From positions 558,001 to 622,000 of the forward strand of contig JAMSLZ010000011.1 in NCBI GenBank assembly GCA_026027325.1: a stretch of 64,000 nt of DNA, given 5' to 3'. The notes beneath the pieces are model-generated. The model was not told where the DNA came from. It did no database searches and worked only from the letters and a program-made list of their open reading frames with translations. Shown piece by piece: positions 11,175 through 22,026 of this stretch. The stretch comes from Actinomucor elegans. Lineage: Eukaryota; Mucoromycota; Mucoromycetes; Mucorales; Mucoraceae. The first letter of the stretch is position 1, and the number at the start of each line of letters is the position of its first letter. A program made the translations under genes and the position numbers.

Positions 11175-12534
11175 TTAAACTTTTACTTTTGGTGGCAAGA
11201 TTAATCGCTGGTTTCGTTTCCAAAATTCAACAAGGCAACTAGCGGTTTTCAAAGGCGTGTCTTCTTGTAAGAAATGACCAGCGTCAGGGAAAATAGTGAG
11301 CTGAAATTTTCCTTGAACGAAATACAGGTCGATACAATGCACATTACATACTTTTTTTTTTTTATTCGCTTACCTTGCATTTGCCCAATGATCAATGGTT
11401 TATCCAATCTATCTGTACCAGCCAGCATTAATAGCTTAGCTGTACCCGAGTTCAAAAACTTCTCACTGAGACCCGTGAACCATTCTGTCCAAAAGGGCTG
11501 CGTTTTGATAAGATCTGTAATCCATTTGAGTTTACCTAAATTATCAGTTTCGAGTAACGCAGGAATAGATAACCTTGCAGACTCCACATTACGCACGGTA
11601 TCAGATTGAAGGCTGGTGTACAGCTTTTTTTTTTTAGTTTGATAATTAAAGACAGTGAATACAACCCACCTCCACAAGATAGCTTGCTCATTTGAAGTGA
11701 ATCGCTTTGGTCTTGAGCTCAAAATCTTGGTCATGGACGATAACGCGTCTATAGCAGAACCTTCAACTACATCTAGTACACATACACCAATAATATTTTT
11801 CAACTTTCTTTTATGTGCTACATTGACTATGACCGAACCACCCATACTATTTGTACATGACATACATATATGAGTTGAAATCAGCAAATAGCATATAGGG
11901 GGTCTTACCTGTGTCCTACTAGAACAATATCTTGGTTTTCTTGCACAGTTTCTTTGATTATATTCTCTAAATCAATGGATAAGGTTTCCAATGAAAAATC
12001 TGTATCAAACACATCGGTTTTGGAGGCACCATGACCTCTACAATCAAGAGCAATCACACCACATTCACCTTTGCTCAGCTCTTTGATATTTTTCGCAGTG
12101 AGACCAAATGTAAGTCCAGATGACCCTGCGCCGTGATGCATTACAAAAAGTGGGCCGTTCTCTTTGTTGGGCTTGGTCTTGTAAATGCGAAAGATGTGTT
12201 AGTGTTTGTTAAGGCATATATATAGTAGATAAGGTATAACCATGGGATTATATTAAAAACAAAACAAAAGGATATATCAGATGTGTTTGGTATAGAAACA
12301 TCTATGCTTTCATCAAAGTAATCAGACCAACTATAAGGACTATATTTATGACTTTCGTTGGTTGCTTGTCTTGCGCTGTTTCTTGGGAGTCTGTTCGTTA
12401 CGCGTTTAAGTATAAAAAAAAACAAATTCAAAAAGTTACCCAGAAACAGACCTTTCCTCGCCAGACTCCTCTCTTAAACTATCCAAGGGCGGCAACGTGG
12501 ACTTTTTAAACATGTTTTTCTCCAATGAAGACAT
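11175..12534 (-). CDS. PPE1: Protein phosphatase 2A methylesterase
   Basis: Six exons: 11175..11311, 11374..11612, 11670..11846, 11909..12195, 12276..12390 and 12440..12534, totalling 1050 nt (349 aa). The enzyme removes the C-terminal methyl ester from the PP2A catalytic subunit and so controls holoenzyme assembly. It begins MSSLEKNMFKK, like human PPME1. The alpha/beta-hydrolase parts are the oxyanion region (MHHGAGSSGLTF), nucleophile Ser in GHSMGG (split by an intron), DVVEGSAIDAL, the catalytic Asp in AGTDRLDK, IGQMQGKFQ, and the catalytic His in DAGHFLQED. Intron 2 (12196..12275) is AT-AC, not GT-AG; only that splice restores the conserved FRIYK strand in frame. The large acidic insert of the human enzyme is absent. 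Confidence 0.95.
12196..12275 (-). other. AT-AC (U12-type) intron in PPE1
   Basis: Read on the minus strand, the exon ends ...TCTGAT and the intron starts ATATCCTTTT, the classical U12-dependent AT-AC 5' splice site. It ends ...CCTTAACAAACACTAACAC before exon sequence ATCTTTCGC. CCTTAAC (12208..12214) matches the U12 branch-site consensus and lies about 12-14 nt from the 3' end, the short spacing typical of minor introns. No GT-AG alternative restores the conserved IFRIYK strand: an in-frame TAA lies in the intron, and the only nearby AG removes FRIYK. Length is 80 nt, phase 0. Confidence 0.85.
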
Positions 12535-12649
12535 TGTATTATGCGTAAATGAGAAAGATTTAAAAAGAAAAAGAAGAGGGCTATTTGGTAAACCGACGAG
12601 GACAGTTTTATTAAACTTTGGCTGGGACAGGGTATAGAGTATACATAAT

Positions 12650-12896
12650 TTATTGCTTTTCCTCAGTGGGTTTGGCTTGAGCTTCTGACATGATAGCGTC
12701 GGCTTTTTCTTGATTATCATCAATAGGTTGGCCTACTTCGAGTAAAAGTGCATCGACTTTAGCTTGTAAGGTATCCGCTTTTGCTTCGACTTCTGTCATC
12801 AAGTTCTCGGCTCCTTCGATTTCCTTTAACCATTTTTGTAAATCAAAGTCTGAATCAGCAGGCATTCCGTTTGAATTAACAATAGTAGGCGACATT
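12650..12896 (-). CDS. Small acidic coiled-coil protein, unknown function
   Basis: One exon of 81 aa starting MSPTIVNSNGMPADSD. Residues 15-55 form a predicted amphipathic helix or coiled coil (DLQKWLKEIEGAENLM, then EAKADTLQAKVDALLLEVG), and the C-terminus is hydrophilic and acidic (EKADAIMSEAQAKPTEEKQ). I do not recognise the family. The size and heptad pattern resemble small subunits of multi-subunit scaffolds such as BLOC-1-like complexes, but that is only a resemblance. It lies 115 nt upstream of the PPE1 start on the same strand. The ATG is preceded in frame by CTAATCAAACCA without a stop, so a slightly longer form cannot be ruled out. Confidence 0.65.
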
Positions 12897-13096
12897 GGTT
12901 TGATTAGCAAAAAGAAAAAGGGTAAGGGCTGTAGTGAGTCGAATTTTTTGTTTATTTAAATATTTGTAGGTCAGCAGGAGATCCTTCAGGATGAAAGAAA
13001 AGGGTAATAATGAAATAGTCTAATAGAAACAAAATATGGTACAAGTAAAGAGAAAGAGATATACATACATATAAGCGAAAGTCTATAGTGAATCCA

Positions 13097-14386
13097 CTAT
13101 GAATGATTGCCGTACTTTTGAACAATGGCTTCGTAACAAAAGAACATGATAGCAGCATTAGGCACAACTCTCAATAAATGAGCTGTCATACCACCGTATA
13201 AAGCGGCTACACCTTCTTCTTTAGCTACTAGACGTAAGCACTGCCATAATCCGGTATATTTACGAACGCCATTTTCTGCTGGCTGTCTTAAACGTGTACG
13301 AATGACTTCATGAGGATACGCAATACATGCTGCCACGAATTTAGAGGTTGCTGCTGCTCCCAAATGACCAGCCCAGTCTTGTACTGTTTTTCCTCCAACC
13401 AATGTTTGGTTACCAAGTGCTTGATCCTTGGGCACACTCCATTTCTTTTTTAAATGTTCGTAAATAACCCATTGAATAGTACCTTCAGCAACACCTGCAA
13501 AGAATATGTTAAGCACACTGTAATTAAACTCGCATCAATTATGCTTGTCTTACCTAAATAAGATGCGCTCATGCCTTTGTAAAGTCCCTTGATGCCTTCA
13601 GTGTTTAAGATCTTTACTAAACAATCGAAACTGCCATTGTACACACGAACACCGTCCCCACCTTGTAATTGCAATCGCGTTTTAATCACCCAAATGGGAT
13701 TGGTTGCAGTAGAAGTAATGATACCTACATATAGATGTTAGCGTCTCATTATCGTATGTGTATTCATTGTTCTGTTTTTACCTGCGGTTGCTGCAGAAAT
13801 TAAATGTACACCGGCAGTTTCTTTGCCACCATTCTGTGCAGTATACCATTTTTTACCATTACCATAGGTGAAAAAGTTGATGGATCGAGCGGGAATGACA
13901 CCAATTAGATTAGGTCCTAGACCTTTGAAATATCCACGAAATCCTTCTATCTGATTAATACGACTATATATGATTTAGTTCAGTGTGATTCTATCCATCC
14001 AATTTATGCAACTTACAGCAACAATCTTCCGGTTTCCAAAAAATGACCCATAATGAATCCACTTCTACGAATATTTGATTGTCTCATTGTTTGCTGGTAA
14101 AATGTAGACTATGAAAGATGGTTACCATTATGCAAGGGGGATTTATGATGGTTCTTTTGTTTACCTGTAGTCTTGTCTTTACAACATCCAAAGGGGATGT
14201 ACAGACAGCACCTATAAGGCCGCCAACACTGTTGAATGATAAATAAATACATAGATCTTTTTTTTTATATAGTTGAAATAAAGGCACTTACCCTCCTGCA
14301 ACAAAATGTACATAGGATTTATTGTCTTTAATTTTTATGGATTCAACTTTATATAAAGGAGGAGCTGAAGCTGTTGTAGTGGTCAT
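13097..14386 (-). CDS. RIM2: Mitochondrial pyrimidine nucleotide carrier (Rim2/SLC25A33-36 type)
   Basis: Six exons: 13097..13494, 13554..13724, 13782..13963, 14017..14108, 14165..14228 and 14292..14386, giving 333 aa. It has three mitochondrial-carrier repeats, each with the PX[DE]XX[KR]-type signature: SPLDVVKTRLQ, NPIWVIKTRLQ and YPHEVIRTRLR. The Trp in the second repeat signature and the AYPHEVIRTRLRQ third repeat are typical of the pyrimidine nucleotide branch, which exchanges (deoxy)pyrimidine nucleotides across the inner membrane and supports mtDNA maintenance and, in yeast, iron metabolism. The N-terminus MTTTTASAPPLYKVESIK is short and precedes HFVAGG of repeat 1. Close flavin or folate carriers are less likely given the signature residues. 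Confidence 0.92.
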
Positions 14387-15974
14387 GATTCTTTTGGCCT
14401 TTTTTTTTTCAAAAGTAGTAGTAAAGGGAATATATAGCTGAAAGGAAAGCCCTTATTCAAAGAAAAAAAAAGAAAGGGAAAGGGGTCCTTGAAACTTTTT
14501 AATTCCATAAAAAAAATGGTGGCTGTTAATCCTCCGCTTTCTGTCAATATCCTTGGATTCAACGAAACGGATAACAAGCCGAAAGTACGCATTGAATAAA
14601 TTGAATAGTAAAACAGGTCACAGTTCGGTTTTTGATTTTACGGCTTAGAAACGCTCATTGACATTCCGTTTTACATATTTAGTACTATTGGGTTGTTTTC
14701 ACCAATACAACTTTATTATAAGTTGACTGTAGTTAAATATCGTCCAATAGAATTCATAACTGGCTGACGGCTGATAAACATTTCTTGGTAGGGGAGTATC
14801 ATTGGTCACCAATAATTGATCTTCGGATTTATGATAGGATGCATTTGTTTCAGAAAAGATACAAGGTAACCTCTCGATTCTCGAGACGCATTTAGAACAA
14901 AACAAGCTCTTCTATATTTTTTATTTAACTAATTCTTGGAATTGTAGATCATCGTCTTGTTTTGATTATGCACTGCTTACTAGATGTTGTCGCTGAATTA
15001 AATGAATATCCAACAAAACCTGGGGAGTTTCTTGTTGCTCATGCCAAGTATTTATTTAAAAAAAAAGGTATAATAAGGGTATATTCGCGAATCATCACTA
15101 TTCGAAGCAGGCAAAAGCTTAATTCTTAAAAAAATCACTATATCAAGAATATTATCTATGGATTATTATTATCATTATTTTGAAAGTCAGATATATTACG
15201 ATGAGAGTGATCTTAATTCCTGCAATTAAGCTGTCGGCAATATTTATTTCTACAACCGTTTTATCTAAATCAATATAGTAATCAGATGAGGAGGCATCCT
15301 TATGAGTATTTGTTGAATGCCGTACCTATGAATTAATCCAGTATATCATTATCTCAAGCATTAACGCTCATACAATACACGTTGGCGAGCCTAAAGTATG
15401 ATTTCAGATGAGAATTCAATATGATAATATAACGCTAAAAAAAAATTACGATTTAAATATACATCTACCTCAGGTTGTCTTATTTATTTATTTTTACTAG
15501 TACGAGGAAACTACCCAATGATATGATATGCAATTTAAAGGGAGGACTCATTCACAAGTAATATGAACAATAGTTGTAATATGCAGCTCCCAAGATTAGA
15601 ACTACCAAACATGGTAACTCAGTAATATGATTTATGCATTGTCTCTTCAATGGTAAACATCGAAACAATTGGTATATGGCTTCAGACATGTGGATGTCAG
15701 GACATTAACTGTATGAAAAGGCATTCATACATATCAAGGAAGCATTACCAAATCAAAGATTTGCATCTAGAAGCCACTGAATTTCAAGTGAAGCGTACTT
15801 TTTGCTTTATTATGAGTATGCTCATATAGCATCTTTGATTTCCACGAATATTGTTGCAATTATACATTCAATTCAGTGGAATCCCTTCTATACCTCGCGG
15901 AAACTAAATGGGTAACTTGTACCTGTCGTATCCGTATCAAATCCATAAAAAATATAATTTGTTTATTTCATGTT
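14387..15974. other. Intergenic region, RIM2 / eL21
   Basis: About 1.6 kb without a supportable gene. The RIM2 5' flank has A/T homopolymers near 14401 and 14464. The rest is AT-rich sequence with stops in all frames. I see no RNA gene. Confidence 0.5.
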
Positions 15975-16636
15975 TTACAAAAGAGTTTCATAAGCAATAG
16001 GAGCAATAGTTTGAGGAACATTGTACTTTGTTGAGATATGACGAGCTTCACGGGGTTGAGCAGGGAGTCTCTTCAAGTTGAAAGAAACTATATACAAAAA
16101 CCAAATTAGATATTAAGCCTATAGTTATAAAAATGTACTTACCACCGGCTTCCTTAGCTTCCTTCTTCTTTTGAGCATTAGAAACAACACGATCCAAGAA
16201 CTCTTGACGGCACTTGGAGTGCTTGATATGCTCAACACGGATGTTAACACGCTTTTCCAAATAACGGTTACCAACATTCTTGTGAACAAGAACACCGACA
16301 GCAGATTTGGTAACATTATAAATTACACCAGTACGGCTAGATTCGAGTGAGTGATGTTATCCATAAAAATTTGAGATTCATATCTATTTTACCCGTGATA
16401 GAACTTGTGAGGCATACCCTTTTGAACAGCTGCATTGGCCTTGATATCAACAATATCTCCAACCTTGTAGTTCTTTAAGTAAGTGGAGAGAGGAATAGAA
16501 CCATGCTCTCTGAACTTACGAGAGAACATGTGGCGAGTACGAGCGCGGACTAGTCAAATTATACAAATAAATGAGTCTTTGAAGCATGCACAAGCCTCGT
16601 TTTGCTATAATACATACGACCGAATGAATGAGGCAT
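15975..16636 (-). CDS. RPL21: 60S ribosomal protein eL21
   Basis: Four exons: 15975..16087, 16143..16336, 16393..16549 and 16618..16636, giving 160 aa, the same length as yeast Rpl21. The first coding exon is only 19 nt (MPHSFG plus one base). Conserved blocks include [66 protein letters not shown] and [12 protein letters not shown]. It is a component of the large cytosolic ribosomal subunit. An early intron just after the start codon is common in fungal ribosomal protein genes and often affects expression. Confidence 0.97.
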
Positions 16637-18811
16637 ATCTATTTATTGTTATGTAGTGAATAAAGGTGATTAGTATGTCAGAAACCGCGCATTTTGTGGT
16701 CCTCGAGCTTGAACAGCGAGGTAGAGGCTTCCATATTCTCTCTTTGCTTAAAAATTTTTCAAATACCAGAAAAAAAACAGGAACTGTTAAAACCGTATTG
16801 ACTTTTTTTTTGTCGAATTGGACGAGATATGCTAAGAACCTCCACCTTGCGACAGCTCTTGACGTGGATTAGTAAAGCAAAACATACTTGATTAGATCCT
16901 TTTGAAATGGGTGAAAGAAGAACTGTTGCTGTAGCAAATAATTTTTTTAAAGAATTAAAGTGAGATATGAGCCTTTCTATTGGTTGTCCATTTTGTAAAT
17001 GGTCACAAACCCTGTTTTAGATCTGGATTATGCGCAAGTTTGATTTCATGGATCTGATAATTGATAGATCTAGCAAGAAATTCCATTTTTTTTTTCAATT
17101 GGTAGCTAGGGTATCTTCTCAATGCTGGCACTGAATTTAGTTTTAAATGTTATGAGGCAGCTCTTATGAGCTTTGCTCTACCGGACTTTTGCACGCCTTT
17201 CTTCAAGACTGATTGATCGTCACTTCGGCATCGTCTACAATTACCTAATGTCTAATAATTACTCAACTAGAGAAGTAAAGGGATATAGTTAAATCCCAGC
17301 ACTTTAATGGCTGATCAAAGGTGCGAATTTGCTTTGCTACTTAATCCTCATAATAATCAATTAATTTTATGTAACAAAAATTAGATACATACTTTGAATC
17401 ACAATAAGTATAATTTTGTCAACTATATCTCTAAATGACATTTGCGTCATTATTAAAAGATTCAAAATATATCACAATGACAATAATGTTTTAGAAAGCC
17501 TTTCTTTTTAAATATTTCAGCATTTTTCCACTTCCATGTTCTATCTAATGGTTGGTACGTGTATAAGGAACATTATTTGAGTGAATTGCTATGAATACAT
17601 TTTATTTTGGTTATAACTCTTATGTGTTTCTTTTTTACTAGACAGTCCTAATGATTAACAAGTTTCTTCGTCATTCTCTGTTTAATGTCACATCTGATGA
17701 TTAGTACATGCTTATAATGATCATTAAATGTATTGAAAACACCAATTCAACTGTATTTGAGTCAGTTTACTATTGTACTTATCCAGGAATAACTACAAGT
17801 TATATGTCAAGATTCATTAGTTGTTTTATGGTATAACCTTCTGTATATAATTTTATTTACATGAAACATTGGCTGTGCTTACGACATAACAATAAGATCT
17901 CGGTTAGGCCATTCTGATATGCAAATATATAGTACTGAATATATCATAAGCTAGGCAATAAAGAGTGCACTTATTATACAACGAGATAAAACGTAGCATT
18001 CTGCATAACTTTATTATTTCTACTATCTTTTTTTTTTTAATAATAACGATAGAGAAAATCCTTATGTATTAAAACGCATAATTATTATAATTTAGTCTAT
18101 TTAATTACAAGTACTCTATTAAACATTATAAATGTCATTGTAACAGCAAAACATTAATTTATATAGATCGTTGTTTATATAGGAAGAAGTACCTATGTAT
18201 CAAAAAAGAGACGGATAGAAATGCTCCAAAAGTTAATCAGAAAATCGAGAATTATGTTGTGCTTAGTATCTTTTACAACTGGCTGGTTCCATTGCTTAAA
18301 ATGTGATGACTTGGGGCCCTATCACCTGTGAATGGTATAAATATACAACACCATAGAGATTGTTTTGACTGGTGTTAAACAAAACTGAATTATGAATTAG
18401 GGTGTCTAAAAGCCATTAATATCATAAAAAGCAATACAAAGTTTATGCCACCACCTCAACTACGATATATCCTTAGTTTCTTCAGGGGGGGGAGGGAGAT
18501 TTTTAATGTTAATGATGAAAATAATTTCACATTTCTCAGGCTAAAATTTTACCTAGTTATTCCGTGATGAATTTTAAACATCAATCGTTATTCAATACTA
18601 TACCTAATAAAATTTGCTCTAAATGTATCGAAATAATTTGATTTAGTGTCTTCTTTCATTACACTTTGCATATCTGCGCTATTATCTATACAATTAATAT
18701 ATTAAAAAATCCAACGCAATAGAAAGAGTAATTCACGTGATTCCTATGCGCACCCTCCTTTTTTAAAAAAAATGAATTGATATTATTTTATTTGTTTCTT
18801 AAAATATATGA
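16637..18811. other. Intergenic desert, eL21 / tRNA-Arg
   Basis: About 2.2 kb of AT-rich sequence. A short open frame at 16666..16872 lies in the eL21 promoter region and shows no recognisable protein features. A G-rich run (18486..18497) is the only notable composition change. No gene is supported. Confidence 0.5.
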
Positions 18812-18884
18812 GGGGCTATGGCCCAATGGATAAGGCGTCTGACTACGAATCAGGAGATTCCAGGTTCGACCCCTGGTAGCCTCA
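18812..18884 (+). tRNA. tRNA-Arg (anticodon ACG)
   Basis: A 73-nt cloverleaf. The acceptor stem GGGGCTA pairs with TAGCCTC (one G-U), with discriminator A. The D arm contains GGCCCAATGGATAAGGC, the anticodon arm is CTGA-CTACGAA-TCAG with anticodon ACG, and the T arm is CCAGG-TTCGACC-CCTGG. After A-to-I editing it reads CGU/CGC/CGA. The internal B box GGTTCGACCCC fits Pol III transcription. No intron is present. Confidence 0.96.
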
Positions 18885-18886
18885 TA

Positions 18887-18893
18887 TTTTTTT
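18887..18893 (+). terminator. Pol III terminator of tRNA-Arg
   Basis: A run of seven T residues begins three bases after the tRNA discriminator base, the normal Pol III stop signal. Confidence 0.8.
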
Positions 18894-18947
18894 CTATTTA
18901 AACTGATTTCGTGAGATGTTTCTATTTTATCTTTGAAAAAGTTGCTT

Positions 18948-19206
18948 CTCACTTGTGTCGTGTGCAGAGCTATATATTTTTAGAGGAGTAGATTGAAATA
19001 AGTTTATACAAAAGATTACATATGGGATAAAAGGATGTCTTTTATTGTTTTCCATTTCATTTGATATTTATAATTGATTGAAAGTAACACACAAGTCTGT
19101 GTGTACCTGGCACTTGTGTCGTGAGTAGAGATGTGTATTTTAGCGTAGGTTTATGTAAAAGTGTAGTTAAAAGGTTACAAGCAAATCTATGTGTACCTCA
19201 CACTTG
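18948..19206 (+). repeat. Degenerate direct repeats downstream of tRNA-Arg
   Basis: CACTTGTGTCGTG followed by GCAGAGCTATATATTTT (from 18950) recurs from 19111 as CACTTGTGTCGTG plus AGTAGAGATGTGTATTTT. Both are followed by GTTTAT..AAAAG..TACA-like words. TCTGTGTGTACCTGGCACTTG (19095..19115) recurs as TCTATGTGTACCTCACACTTG (19186..19206). The units look like diverged tandem copies immediately after the tRNA gene. No coding potential is visible. Confidence 0.6.
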
Positions 19207-19779
19207 AATATTGCCTCTGCAGTAATCTCACGGAGTAATAGATCACCTATTATTACATTTGAGTGGTTTGTGCTCAGAACTCGTTACCGTAATCCACTAA
19301 TCCTTTTATCTAGTTGTATTATTATAACGAATACTTTATCATTTAACAGGATTATTGGAAAGTACTGTTTATATGTATCGTATCTTATGTGCACTATTAG
19401 CAATTATATAGTTTTTAGTTTCAAAATATAATATCTACAAAAACAGATACAGCAAGCTACCTAAATATGAAATATTTATGAATTACAATACTTGATGATG
19501 ATGATTCCGAGGTTTTATAAGTGTGTAGTTTACTTTCAATCAGCAATGATATAATCATTGCAATACGTTTAAATGAAATTATGATTTTGTTCCACTATTC
19601 GGGTGCGCCATTAAACCAGGATCGATTGAGAGGGGAACTATAAACAGCTTCAAAAGAACAAAAAGATGCATTGATATAAGTTTATTGTCTATGAGTGATA
19701 TAATGATGATGCAAATAATAATAATATACATATAATGTAAGTGTAGTAGAGATGACTAGGGAATACCATCTTCTTTGGA
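19207..19779. other. Intergenic region before wax-synthase-like gene
   Basis: About 570 nt of AT-rich 3' flank. An open frame at 19189..19431 has no recognisable features and overlaps the repeat block. Nothing else is supported. Confidence 0.45.
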
Positions 19780-21006
19780 TTAGCGAGTTCCATAAGGGCA
19801 AATGGGACCAATACGCGAATCCATGAATTTGGGAAATCCAGGTACTTCGGCATTCAAATGCAACCCAACGCGGATATATGGTTCAACGAAAAGTGGGCCT
19901 GTGTATATGACCCAAACCCAGGTCAGAGCACGAGCCAACCAAGTAGGAAGCCGAGGAGCCATCCAAGAAGCTAAAGTAGCTAATCCTTGAAGTACAAAGA
20001 AGAGGGTTTGATAACCAAGAACCCCTGGTGTTTTATAATTGCTATATCCTAGCATTACTAAAACAATATAATCATGCATAAGGCCAGAACAAGTAAATAC
20101 AGCAATTGTACCAGCAATTCGGCCTGCTGCCTTGTATTTCTTGTCAAAAAAGGAACGAACAGGCCTATAGGCTACCTGATAAAACCCAGGTCGAAATATC
20201 TGATGCCATCGTCGAGACCACAAATCATAGACAGATCTTGTTAACCATGGCTTATCAAACAGAGGAGGTTGTGCTACAAAATAAACCAAATCATGATGCA
20301 GCTTAAGTAGTATTTTGTAATCCACATTGGGTATCCAAGCAGCTATATTCAATTGGATAGCATGCAGTAAAAGATGGACTAGAGGAACAAGTGCAATATG
20401 AAGCGTGAGGGTAATACCAACCCAGAAATGATAGAACGTTGTTCGAACCGGAATAGATGCAGTAAACAATCGTTGCAAGTAAGGAATTGCAGTGAAAATC
20501 TCAGGCGGTTCTTTACAAGCACGAACAAACCCATCCATAGTGGCAAAGAAAGGTATATAAACTAAAGCATAAACCACTGCACGAAGTAAAAACCTGAGCC
20601 CATCCGTACGTATTTCTAGTAGTGAAACTTCTTTTTTCTTTCCGTGAGTTGCTGATGCTGATGCTGATGCTGAGGGGGATTCATTCCATCGTGTTAGAAT
20701 GTCATAAAATGGTTTAAGTTGTTTTCCTTCCGGAGTCTGTCGCCGATCACGGATGTAGAAGAACATACCAGAAGTCATGACTATGGCCATGACAGCCCAA
20801 AAAACGCGATCCAATACAGTTCCTCGAGCATTGTATAGGATGGGGACCAAGACTTGAACTAGTCCAATAAAAACAAGTAGCCAGTCAGGTGCACCTGCGT
20901 TGGTGCTTTTCATAGTTTGGCCTTTTGTGACTAGATAAAAGACGATTGAGGGTACTGCGCATCCCGAATATAAGGAAATCTCTTGTAAGATAAATTCTAT
21001 TGTCAT
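19780..21006 (-). CDS. MBOAT-family wax-synthase-like acyltransferase
   Basis: A single exon of 408 aa. It is polytopic, with about seven or eight hydrophobic segments starting at about residue 15. The C-terminal region has the wax-synthase-like MBOAT layout: YDLWSRRWHQIFRPGFY, then a membrane segment holding the conserved His in CSGLMHDYIVL. Family members move acyl groups from acyl-CoA to a lipid or secondary-metabolite hydroxyl in the ER; the substrate here cannot be told from sequence. A short Ser-Ala repeat (SASASASAT, residues about 115-124), encoded by a gctgat microsatellite at 20652..20671, sits in a cytosolic loop. It is divergent from xylulokinase. It is one of few intronless genes in the window. 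Confidence 0.85.
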   Translation of the reverse strand: MTIEFILQEISLYSGCAVPSIVFYLVTKGQTMKSTNAGAPDWLLVFIGLVQVLVPILYNARGTVLDRVFWAVMAIVMTSGMFFYIRDRRQTPEGKQLKPFYDILTRWNESPSASASASATHGKKKEVSLLEIRTDGLRFLLRAVVYALVYIPFFATMDGFVRACKEPPEIFTAIPYLQRLFTASIPVRTTFYHFWVGITLTLHIALVPLVHLLLHAIQLNIAAWIPNVDYKILLKLHHDLVYFVAQPPLFDKPWLTRSVYDLWSRRWHQIFRPGFYQVAYRPVRSFFDKKYKAAGRIAGTIAVFTCSGLMHDYIVLVMLGYSNYKTPGVLGYQTLFFVLQGLATLASWMAPRLPTWLARALTWVWVIYTGPLFVEPYIRVGLHLNAEVPGFPKFMDSRIGPICPYGTR

Positions 21007-22026
21007 TGACCACTACAAAAGCCTTTCTTCAAGATAATGAAATCGTGGATGAAAAAGGAAAAAAAAAAAGACTTTATCTCATACACATATGTAGGATTTT
21101 GAGGTACAAGCATTGAGCCTCCGATCATGTGTAGTACACAATGTCTTGTGAGACAATTTAGAATAGGCTTATATAAACATATTTAAAAAGAATGATCGTT
21201 ATCAAGCAATACCATCAATATATAGAGAAAAAAGGGTCAATTAATCATATAGGCCTAAGAGGTAATCTAGAATAATATATGCTGCTTAATGGTAGTTCAT
21301 GTGTTAACTAAGTATCATATGTGATGTTGATCCTATAATATTTTAATATCGGACATACGGATACACTCCTTCATTGGCCAGAGGAGATATAATTAGTGCC
21401 ATGACAAATACCTTCAAACTATAAAATCGTTTCTAGATCAACAAAAAACAGAGCTATAAATCCAAATTTCGACAAATACATATAATGAACTGAGTATTTT
21501 AGTAGATGTGTTTTTATAACAGTAAACTACAATAAGCATCTCCTAAAGTAATTCAAAAACATAGCGTCTTCATCATGTACAACAATGTTTTTATTTATAT
21601 TTTGCGCTTAAAAATCACACAGTTTAGATGATTTAGTAAAGTCCACTATATGGCTTTAGATATTAGTCAATGCCAGCTATGTAGGTACAGGAGAACACAT
21701 TGATCAGCCGTATATGGAATACCATTGAGCATAAAGTAGTTTATTGTAACTCATGGCGACGGGTGCATTTGCTGTTCATCGCATTTTCTCCTAATGTATG
21801 GTTGAAGTACAGAAAGTGAATCACTTGTCGATAGGTTTCCTTGGAGCTTGCAAATAGGCGAAATATAGGAATTCTGTCAAATTTATTTGCCAAAAGGAAA
21901 AAATGCACAAACTATAAAAGTAAATTCAATCCGCCAATCGGGTAGTTTTATAAGACGGGACTAGTTTGCGCAAGACTGTATAAAAGCTTTAATTTTCATA
22001 AACTTTGCGTAATAACTATCCGAAAT
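21007..22026. other. Divergent intergenic region, MBOAT / xylulokinase
   Basis: About 1 kb between the two start codons, holding both promoters. An A run (21060..21070) lies just upstream of the MBOAT gene. TATAAAAG sits at about 21979, roughly 48 nt before the xylulokinase ATG. No gene is seen. Confidence 0.5.

Noticed and set aside
12141..12275. A GT-AG intron in PPE1 (for example GTTATA or GTTTTT donor to the ACAAG acceptor)
   Set aside because: The GTTATA choice makes a stop codon, and both remove the conserved FRIYK residues; the AT-AC choice keeps them in frame.
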